From positions 1-10,685 of the forward strand of contig CAMBYA010000055.1 of assembly GCA_945872035.1 (NCBI GenBank): 10,685 nucleotides of DNA. Direction: 5' to 3'. The stretch's first letter is position 1. Each line of letters starts with the position of its first letter. Both the position numbers and the translations under genes were made by a program. Shown one piece after another: positions 1-4,233 of the stretch. Below the pieces are notes generated by a model. The model was not told the DNA's origin, did not search any database, and saw nothing but the letters and a program-made list of their open reading frames with translations. This DNA comes from Rhizobium sp. Q54. Lineage in GTDB: Bacteria > Pseudomonadota > Alphaproteobacteria > SMXS01.

Positions 1-448
1 CGAACTTGCGGCTCAGCGGCCATTCGGCGCCTGCGCCGTCGGCCAGCACGCGGCAGAACACGCGGGCGCCGGGCGCCTGGCGCGCGATCTTCTCCACCTC
101 CTCGACGCAGTCGACCGCGTAAAGGTCGATGCCGAGCTGGAAAGCGCGCGCGATGTCGCGTTCCTTCTTGATGGTGTTGCCGAACGAAATGCGGTCCGGC
201 GTCGCGCCGGCCGCCAATGCCATCTCGATCTCCGTTACCGAGGCGGTATCGAAGCTCGAGCCCAGCTCGGCCAGCAGGTTCAGCACTTCCGGCGCCGGAT
301 TGGCCTTCACCGCGTAGAAGATGCGGGTTTCCGGCAGCGCCCGGGCGAACGCCAGATAGTTTTCACGAACGACGTCGAGATCGACGACGAGGCACGGGCC
401 TTCCGGCCGCGCGGTGGCAAGATAGTCAAGAACGCGTTGGGTCGCCAT
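1..448 (-). CDS. Ornithine/lysine decarboxylase, fold type III PLP enzyme (N-terminal part, runs off left edge)
   Basis: Decarboxylates ornithine (and possibly lysine) to putrescine (cadaverine), the entry step of polyamine synthesis; a cytosolic PLP enzyme of the alanine-racemase-fold (group IV) decarboxylases. The minus strand reads from ATG at 448 for 149 residues to the window edge. The Schiff-base lysine is K48 in FYAVKANP (44-51). Family-typical blocks follow: FDTAS (66-70), SFGNTIKKERDI (88-99) and AEWPLSRKF (141-149). Family members are usually about 380 residues, so roughly 60% lies outside the window; nothing suggests it is broken. The start fits the family N-terminus and has a purine-rich site (AGGTAGGGG) about 10 nt upstream. 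A long structured leader precedes it, so expression is probably controlled in the 5' UTR. Ornithine versus lysine preference cannot be read from this half. Family call is firm; speC, speF and odc are all used for such genes, so no symbol is given. Confidence 0.93.
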   Translation of the reverse strand, partial: MATQRVLDYLATARPEGPCLVVDLDVVRENYLAFARALPETRIFYAVKANPAPEVLNLLAELGSSFDTASVTEIEMALAAGATPDRISFGNTIKKERDIARAFQLGIDLYAVDCVEEVEKIARQAPGARVFCRVLADGAGAEWPLSRKF

Positions 449-464
449 AAGACTGATCCCCTAC

Positions 465-690
465 CTTCATTGCTGCCGACAGGTTTCCGCGCAGGGGACG
501 CGATGGAGGCGCCGAACCCGAGAAGATTCCTGTAGACCGAAATGGAGAGACGCCAACCGCGGCGAAGCTCCGGTGGGTGCCTTAGGTTGGAACGGGAGGA
601 CCGATCCGCACATGGGGCAAAGATGGTGTGCCTCTTCAGTGTCGCCGGCTTTTGGACAGCCGACTGAGACCAAAAAAGCCCTCACCGTCG
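465..690 (-). promoter_or_regulatory. Structured 5' leader of the decarboxylase gene, resembling the alphaproteobacterial speF RNA motif
   Basis: Lies directly upstream of the decarboxylase start on the minus strand. Visible complementary pairs include a hairpin at 644-664 (GTCGGCT / AGCCGGC, 7 bp with one G-U, 7-nt loop), CCAACC/GGTTGG at 553-558 with 585-590, a nested alternative ACCG/CGGT at 556-559 with 571-574, and ACAGG/CCTGT at 479-483 with 529-533. A T-run just 5' of the first hairpin (671-676 region) can pair with CCAAAAGC inside it, giving a mutually exclusive fold. A speF cis-regulatory RNA motif upstream of ornithine decarboxylases was described by comparative genomics in alphaproteobacteria; position and the GCGGAT…CCAACCTAAGGC-type core fit my memory of it, but no covariance-model search was run. 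Exact limits are estimates. The ligand or mechanism is unknown to me; polyamine-responsive control is an inference. Confidence 0.62.
467..613 (-). CDS. Possible upstream ORF (48 codons) inside the decarboxylase leader
   Basis: ATG at 613 (minus) opens a 48-residue frame beginning MCGSVLPFQPKAP and ending …CAETCRQQ, with its TGA at 469-467. The stop sits immediately 5' of the decarboxylase Shine-Dalgarno (458-466), so ribosomes finishing this frame would cover or unmask the downstream start, 18 nt away. The frame remains open further upstream to an ATG at 742, but the 613 start falls in the block that looks most conserved. There is no strong ribosome binding site in front of it, and no recognisable domain; the peptide has four cysteines and a basic C-terminal half. 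It may be only an open frame through a structured RNA. Confidence 0.25.
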   Translation of the reverse strand: MCGSVLPFQPKAPTGASPRLASLHFGLQESSRVRRLHRVPCAETCRQQ

Positions 691-766
691 TTGCTATATG
701 ACGCCTCATCCCGAGGGACGTTGTGCCGGCGCCTATGGGCACGTGCGACTATTGGGCAGGCAGTGA

Positions 767-794
767 AATATGAGTTTCGTCCCCCGGAATCAAG
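767..794 (-). promoter_or_regulatory. Candidate sigma-70-type promoter for the decarboxylase transcript
   Basis: On the minus strand CTTGAT (794-789) and CATATT (772-767) are separated by 16 bp, close to the alphaproteobacterial housekeeping pattern CTTGAC-N17-CTATAT. A start near 760 would give a leader of about 310 nt that contains the whole structured region. Prediction by eye only. Confidence 0.35.
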
Positions 795-843
795 CTAAAT
801 TTTTTTTGCATTTTCGCGTGGTCTGCCAAGGTGTTGCCAAGGG

Positions 844-875
844 TTTTCCAGCAGGCGGAAAATGGCTGTTTTCCG
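844..875. promoter_or_regulatory. Alternating TTTTCC / GGAAAA / TTTTCC array (operator-like or alternative hairpins)
   Basis: TTTTCC at 844-849, GGAAAA at 857-862 and TTTTCC at 869-874 are spaced by 7 and 6 nt. The second pair extends to a 7-bp stem (CGGAAAA 856-862 with TTTTCCG 869-875). The middle segment can pair with either flank, so two hairpins are mutually exclusive. The array sits about 25 bp upstream of the candidate -35 of the plus-strand gene at 976, where an activator or repressor site could lie. No known regulator consensus is recognised. Confidence 0.4.
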
Positions 876-898
876 GCATCGCGATGGTGGCGGCCGCC

Positions 899-927
899 TT
901 GTCTCGCGCGTGCCCTGCCGCTACACT
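899..927 (+). promoter_or_regulatory. Candidate sigma-70-type promoter for the exported peptidoglycan-binding protein gene
   Basis: TTGTCT (899-904) and TACACT (922-927) are separated by exactly 17 bp. Including the preceding C, the pair reads CTTGTC…CTACAC, a good match to the alphaproteobacterial CTTGAC…CTATAT pattern. The predicted transcript would start near 934 and give a leader of about 40 nt before the ATG at 976. Confidence 0.42.
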
Positions 928-975
928 CCGCCGCCGCATTCCCGCGACGCCAACCGAATTGTGAGTAGAGTCGAT

Positions 976-1602
976 ATGAACAGGTTCCTTCGCACGACGG
1001 CTGCCGCCGCCCTGTTAATCGTGGCAATGGCCACGCAGGCGGCGCACGCCTCCGATCCCAAGGGCAACTACATCGTCCGCGGCATCGGTGCCCGGCCGTG
1101 CTCGGACTACATCGCCGCCGTCGGCAAGAGCGCGCAGGACGTCATGCCCTACGTGTCGTGGATGGAAGGCTATCTCACCGGCATCAACCGGTTGCAGCCG
1201 CAAACCTTCGACGTGTCGCCGGTCACCGAGGCCGCGATCATCGGCCAGATGGTCCGCAACTACTGCACGACGCAGCCGACGCTGCGGTTCGAGACCGCCG
1301 TCGCCCAGTTGATGAATTTCTTCGGGCCTTACAAGGTGGCCGAGCAGTCCCAGCTCGTCGAGGTGACGATCGGCGACGCGCGCGCTGCGCTGCGCCAGTC
1401 GACGCTCAAGTGGATGCAGGAGAAGATGAAGGCCCAGGGCCAGTTCACCGGCACGCCCGACGGACTCTATGGCGCCACCACCAAGACTGCGTTGCTCGCG
1501 TTCCAGAAGGCCGCCAATATCCCCGAGACCGGCGTGCCGGATGCGCGTACCCTTGTGGCGTTCATCCAGAAGGAAGCCGAGGCCAAGGGCGCCAAGCCCT
1601 GA
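976..1602 (+). CDS. Exported protein with paired-cysteine helical domain and C-terminal peptidoglycan-binding (PGBD) domain
   Basis: A 208-residue secreted, probably periplasmic protein. Residues 1-25 form a Sec signal peptide (basic start, alanine/leucine core, cleavage expected after AHA). Residues about 40-118 look helical and contain only two cysteines in the mature chain, C42 and C97, likely a disulfide; this layout recalls small periplasmic HdeA- or Rap1a/Tai-immunity-like domains, but the match is weak. Residues 141-198 match a PG_binding_1 repeat: a GTPDGLYGATTKTALLAFQ core followed by TGVPDARTL, so the protein probably docks on the cell wall. The start at 976 was preferred over the in-frame 862 because the signal peptide begins there and the intervening DNA holds the candidate promoter. 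The SnoaL-like gene follows after 24 nt, probably co-transcribed. No catalytic motif is visible, so a binding, anchoring or immunity-like role is a guess. Confidence 0.85.
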   Translation: MNRFLRTTAAAALLIVAMATQAAHASDPKGNYIVRGIGARPCSDYIAAVGKSAQDVMPYVSWMEGYLTGINRLQPQTFDVSPVTEAAIIGQMVRNYCTTQPTLRFETAVAQLMNFFGPYKVAEQSQLVEVTIGDARAALRQSTLKWMQEKMKAQGQFTGTPDGLYGATTKTALLAFQKAANIPETGVPDARTLVAFIQKEAEAKGAKP

Positions 1603-1626
1603 GCCCATGAACGCGGGGGAATCGCC

Positions 1627-2085
1627 ATGACCATCGAAGAGCTGCTCGAGATCGAAGAGATCAAGCAACTGCGCATCATGTACTCGCACTATTTCGACGG
1701 CGGCCAGATCGATGACCTGGCCGCGCTGTTCACCGAGGACGCGGTGTGCGAGTTCACCGAGGATTATGGCGGCAACTGGGTCGGCCGCGACACCATCCGC
1801 GAGAACTATGCGAAGTTCGCCACGGTCGACCGGCCGTTCTCGTTCATGCACGCCAACACCAATCCCTGGATCCGCATCCTGAGCCCGACCGAGGCCAATG
1901 GCCGCTGGTACCTGCTCGACCTCAGCCTGCGCGAGGGCCAGGAGAACCCGATCGGCCTGTTCGGCGTCTATGACGATGTGTACCGCAAGGTCGGCGGCAA
2001 GTGGATGATCGCCCGCACCCGCATCGACTTCCTGTGGCCCAAGCGCAGCTTCGTCGGCTTCCGCAGCCCGGGCGTGAACGGGTAG
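1627..2085 (+). CDS. SnoaL-like / nuclear transport factor 2 (NTF2) family protein
   Basis: A 152-residue cytosolic alpha+beta-barrel protein of the SnoaL_4 type, a fold used by small isomerases, dehydratases, hydrolases and many uncharacterised proteins. Diagnostic parts are the N-terminal helix pair with IKQLRIMYSHYFDGGQIDDL (12-31), the FTEDAVCEF strand start (35-43), WVGRDTIRENY (51-61), the MHANTNP block (74-80) with H75, and the C-terminal VYRKVGGKWMIARTRID strand pair (118-134). Y19, D30 and H75 occupy positions that are often catalytic in this superfamily, but the substrate is unknown. A purine-rich site (GCGGGGGAA) lies 6-8 nt upstream of the ATG. The gene follows the exported PGBD protein closely. 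It is a different subfamily member from the SnoaL-like gene at 6887-7321, not a recent duplicate. Confidence 0.85.
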   Translation: MTIEELLEIEEIKQLRIMYSHYFDGGQIDDLAALFTEDAVCEFTEDYGGNWVGRDTIRENYAKFATVDRPFSFMHANTNPWIRILSPTEANGRWYLLDLSLREGQENPIGLFGVYDDVYRKVGGKWMIARTRIDFLWPKRSFVGFRSPGVNG

Positions 2086-2127
2086 GGTTTTCCGTCGGCA
2101 CCGCAGGTTTTGCCATTGCCGACCCGC

Positions 2128-2155
2128 CTGACGGCACCGATACTCCTTGTATATT
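2128..2155 (+). promoter_or_regulatory. Candidate sigma-70-type promoter upstream of the small ORF and hypothetical gene
   Basis: CTGACG (2128-2133) and TATATT (2150-2155) are separated by 16 bp, in a locally AT-rich patch. A start near 2162 would fall within the inverted repeat GGGAGC…GCTCCC (2159-2178), placing a hairpin at or near the very 5' end of the message. Judged by eye. Confidence 0.38.
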
Positions 2156-2158
2156 CAC

Positions 2159-2178
2159 GGGAGCATGGGGCGGCTCCC
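2159..2178. repeat. Perfect 6-bp inverted repeat just upstream of a strong ribosome binding site
   Basis: GGGAGC (2159-2164) and GCTCCC (2173-2178) flank an 8-nt loop. It lies between the -10 element and the AGGGAGG site of the 25-codon ORF. The loop contains GGGG and the 3' arm abuts the ribosome binding site, so it could be a 5' stabilising hairpin or an operator. Confidence 0.4.
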
Positions 2179-2191
2179 CAGGGAGGCCAAG

Positions 2192-2269
2192 ATGATCCAG
2201 TCGGGCACGGATCGTCGCTTGTCGGCGGTTTTCGACAGGTCGCCCGCATGTCGGGGAACATGCGCATGA
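2192..2269 (+). CDS. Small ORF (25 aa) with strong ribosome binding site, ATGA-coupled to the next gene
   Basis: ATG at 2192 is preceded by AGGGAGG (2180-2186) at ideal spacing, the best ribosome binding site in this part of the window. The frame encodes MIQSGTDRRLSAVF and then DRSPACRGTCA, ending at TGA 2267-2269. That stop overlaps the ATG at 2266-2268 of the hypothetical gene as ATGA, the classic arrangement for translational coupling. The downstream ATG has no good site of its own. No domain or homologue is recognised. Alternatives are a leader peptide without its own function, or a real or sequencing frameshift in which 2192 is the true start of the larger gene. Confidence 0.4.
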   Translation: MIQSGTDRRLSAVFDRSPACRGTCA

Positions 2270-2766
2270 AAACGACGACCAGGGCACTCATCGAAGACCT
2301 TGCCAAAACCCTTCGTCAGCGGGTCCTGCCGTCGGCCGGCGACACGGCGGCGCATGTGCAGGGCGTCATCGCCGGTCTCGACCAGCTCGCGGTGCGCGTC
2401 GAGCGCGAGGGCGAAATCGTCTGGTCCGACATCGCCGACCAGCGCCTCATGCTGGCGTCCATCGAGCAGGAAACGCGGCAGGTCGAGCGCGAGCCCTGGA
2501 TAGAGCTTTCGTCTGCGATTGCCAAGGAGCTGGACCGTGTATGGCACGCGCCGGCCCATTATCCCGAGATGGCGGCGCTGGAGGCCGAGAACCGGCGGTT
2601 GCGCGCGCTGATCGACAGGGCGCAGGCTGCCGTCCAGGCGGCGCCGGAGCCGCTCGGCGAGAAGCGCGCAAACCGCCTCGCCAAGGCGCTTGCCGGCTAC
2701 TTCAAGCGGCAGACCGACCGCGAGGCGCCGCTGCGCGAGCCGGTTGCCTCCGTGGACGCCACTTGA
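2266..2766 (+). CDS. Hypothetical cytosolic protein with central coiled coil
   Basis: A 166-residue protein beginning MKTTTRALIEDLAK; not recognised as a named family. It has no signal peptide or membrane segment. It is almost entirely helical by composition and rich in charged residues and alanine. Residues about 103-122 (EMAALEAENRRLRALIDRAQ) have heptad spacing typical of a coiled coil. The N-terminal third (RQRVLPSAGDTAAHVQGVIAGLDQL) looks like a helical hairpin. The C-terminus is basic and then disordered. In-frame upstream starts at 2248, 2260 and TTG 2110 exist. The 2266 ATG is chosen because it overlaps the stop of the preceding small ORF (ATGA), which would explain how it is translated without its own ribosome binding site. 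Its stop overlaps the candidate -35 of the molybdenum hydroxylase operon. Function unknown. Confidence 0.6.
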   Translation: MKTTTRALIEDLAKTLRQRVLPSAGDTAAHVQGVIAGLDQLAVRVEREGEIVWSDIADQRLMLASIEQETRQVEREPWIELSSAIAKELDRVWHAPAHYPEMAALEAENRRLRALIDRAQAAVQAAPEPLGEKRANRLAKALAGYFKRQTDREAPLREPVASVDAT

Positions 2767-2792
2767 TCCGGCGATGAAAAGTCACTCATAAT
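2763..2792 (+). promoter_or_regulatory. Candidate sigma-70-type promoter of the molybdenum hydroxylase operon
   Basis: TTGATC (2763-2768) and CATAAT (2787-2792) are separated by 18 bp. The -10 matches TATAAT at five of six positions and the -35 has the TTGA core. The -35 overlaps the stop codon of the upstream hypothetical gene. A start near 2799 would put the hairpin at 2809-2827 inside a leader of about 90 nt before the first ATG. Confidence 0.45.
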
Positions 2793-2808
2793 CTTCAGCA
2801 AGGGAAGG

Positions 2809-2832
2809 GACCGGTCACGCGCCGGTCGTTTT
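2809..2832 (+). terminator. Hairpin with short T-run: terminator of the hypothetical gene or attenuator in the operon leader
   Basis: GACCGG (2809-2814) and CCGGTC (2822-2827) form a perfect 6-bp stem with a 7-nt loop, followed by GTTTTC. As a rho-independent terminator it is modest (short stem, four Ts). It follows the stop of the 2266-2766 gene by 43 nt but lies downstream of the candidate promoter at 2763-2792, so it could also act as a leader attenuator for the operon at 2891. Confidence 0.5.
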
Positions 2833-2890
2833 CTTCGCGCAAAATCACCGCGCCGGGGATGACGCGGTTCGACAGCTCAGGGAAGGTTTC

Positions 2891-3751
2891 ATGCAGTATC
2901 AGTCACCAGCCTCCATTGACGAGGCCGTGGCGGCATTGGCAACGATCGGCGGCGCGCGCGTTCTCGCGGGCGGCACCGACCTGCTGGTGCAGCTGCGATC
3001 GGGCAGTGCGTCGCCCGCCGCCGTCATCGACATCAAGAACATCGCCGGCTTGCGCACGATCTCCGAAACCGCCGAAGGTTTCCGCATCGGCGCGGCGGTG
3101 TCCGGCGCCGAGATCACCGACCATGAGGCGCTGGTGCGCGCGTGGCCCGGCGTGACCGAGGCGGCCGGCCTGATCGGCTCGACCCAGGTTCAGGGGCGTG
3201 CCAGCCTGGGCGGCAATGTGTGCAACGCCTCGCCGGCCGCCGACACCACGCCGGCGCTGATCGCGGCGCGCGCCGTGGCCGAGATCATCGGTCCGGGCGG
3301 CAGGCGGTCCATCCCGGTCGAGCAGATCGCAACCGGTCCGGGCAAGACCTCGCTGGCCAGCGGCGAGATCGTCGTGTCGTTCCTGCTGCCGAAGCGCCCG
3401 GCGCGCTCGGCCGACGCCTATCTGCGGCTGATCCCGCGCACCGAGATGGACATCGCCGTGGCCGGCGCGGGCGTCAGCCTCACCCTCAACGAAGACGGCA
3501 CCATAGCCGATGCCCGCGTCGGCATCGGCGCGGTCGCACCGACGGCGCTGGTGCTGGACGGCGCGCCGGGTATCCTCGTCGGCACGAAGCTCGAGGATGC
3601 GGTGCTGGAGAAGCTGGCCCAGATGGCGGGCGCCGCCGCCAGGCCGATCGACGACAAGCGCGGCACCATCGACTACCGCCGGAAGGTGGTCGGGGTGCTG
3701 GCGAAGCGGGCGGCGCTGATCGCCTATGAACGGGCGAAGGGAGCGCGATGA
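2891..3751 (+). CDS. Molybdenum hydroxylase FAD-binding subunit (CoxM/xanthine dehydrogenase family medium subunit)
   Basis: The flavoprotein subunit of a three-subunit molybdenum hydroxylase. It carries FAD and passes electrons from the iron-sulfur subunit to the final acceptor. The 286-residue length is normal for the family. The FAD pyrophosphate-binding motifs are both present: AGGTDLLVQL (26-35) near the N-terminus and the TQVQGRASLGGNVCNASPAAD block (98-118). The C-terminal CO_deh_flav_C domain covers roughly residues 175-280 (RTEMDIAVAGAG to the DYRRKVVGVL block). The ATG follows AGGGAAGG by 4-5 nt and begins with the family-typical MQYQSPASIDEAV. The stop overlaps the next gene's start (ATGATGG), indicating translational coupling. 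First gene of an M-S-L-MoaD operon. Symbol withheld because the enzyme is probably not CO dehydrogenase. Confidence 0.94.
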   Translation: MQYQSPASIDEAVAALATIGGARVLAGGTDLLVQLRSGSASPAAVIDIKNIAGLRTISETAEGFRIGAAVSGAEITDHEALVRAWPGVTEAAGLIGSTQVQGRASLGGNVCNASPAADTTPALIAARAVAEIIGPGGRRSIPVEQIATGPGKTSLASGEIVVSFLLPKRPARSADAYLRLIPRTEMDIAVAGAGVSLTLNEDGTIADARVGIGAVAPTALVLDGAPGILVGTKLEDAVLEKLAQMAGAAARPIDDKRGTIDYRRKVVGVLAKRAALIAYERAKGAR

Positions 3752-4233
3752 TGGCCAAGTCTCATGTATCCACCACGGTCAACGGCGATCCCGTCGAGTT
3801 CCTGTGCGACACCGCCGAGACCATGCTCGACGTGCTGCGCAACACCATGGGCCTCACCGGCACCAAGGAAGGCTGCGGCACCGGCGATTGCGGCGCCTGC
3901 TCGATCATCGTCGACGGCCGCCTGGTCTGCGGCTGCCTGATGCTGGCGGTCGAGGCGACCGGCAAGCAGGTCACCACTATCGAGGGCATCGGCGCGCCGG
4001 ACCGGCTGCATCCGGTGCAGCAGGCATTCCTCGAGGACGCGGCGCTCCAGTGCGGCTTCTGCACGCCCGGCTTCATCGTCGCGGCCAAGGCGCTGCTCGA
4101 TCGCAATCCAGATCCCTCCGAAACCGAGATCCGCTACTGGCTGGCCGGCAATCTGTGCCGCTGCACGGGCTATGACAAGATCGTCCGAGCCGTGCAGCAC
4201 GCGGCCGCCGAGATGAAAGGGCAACCCGCATGA
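3748..4233 (+). CDS. Molybdenum hydroxylase [2Fe-2S] subunit (CoxS-like small subunit)
   Basis: A 161-residue electron-transfer subunit carrying two [2Fe-2S] clusters between the molybdenum centre and FAD. All eight ligands are present. The plant-ferredoxin-type cluster uses C43, C48, C51 and C63 (GCGTGDCGACS). The second cluster, in the helical domain, uses C102, C105, C137 and C139 (QCGFCTPG and LCRCTGY). There is no Tat signal, as usual for cytoplasmic members. Start codons at 3748 and 3751 are both possible; 3748 overlaps the stop of the FAD subunit gene as ATGA and is listed. The gene's own stop overlaps the start of the large-subunit gene in the same way. Family assignment is essentially certain; substrate specificity does not reside in this subunit. 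Confidence 0.96.
   Translation: MMAKSHVSTTVNGDPVEFLCDTAETMLDVLRNTMGLTGTKEGCGTGDCGACSIIVDGRLVCGCLMLAVEATGKQVTTIEGIGAPDRLHPVQQAFLEDAALQCGFCTPGFIVAAKALLDRNPDPSETEIRYWLAGNLCRCTGYDKIVRAVQHAAAEMKGQPA

Noticed and set aside
862..975. N-terminal extension of the exported PGBD protein from 862
   Set aside because: It would bury the signal peptide, and the segment contains a well-spaced promoter candidate.
749..1027. 92-residue minus-strand open frame in the gap before 976
   Set aside because: No ribosome binding site or recognisable domain; it overlaps the promoter region and the signal peptide coding sequence of the gene at 976.
1015..1851. 278-residue minus-strand open frame
   Set aside because: Spans two plus-strand genes with good signals; repetitive Leu/Gly/Arg composition of a shadow frame.
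2092..2134. Hairpin GTCGGC/GCCGAC after the first SnoaL-like gene as a terminator
   Set aside because: The 6-bp stem has an 18-nt loop and no T-run after it; too weak to list.
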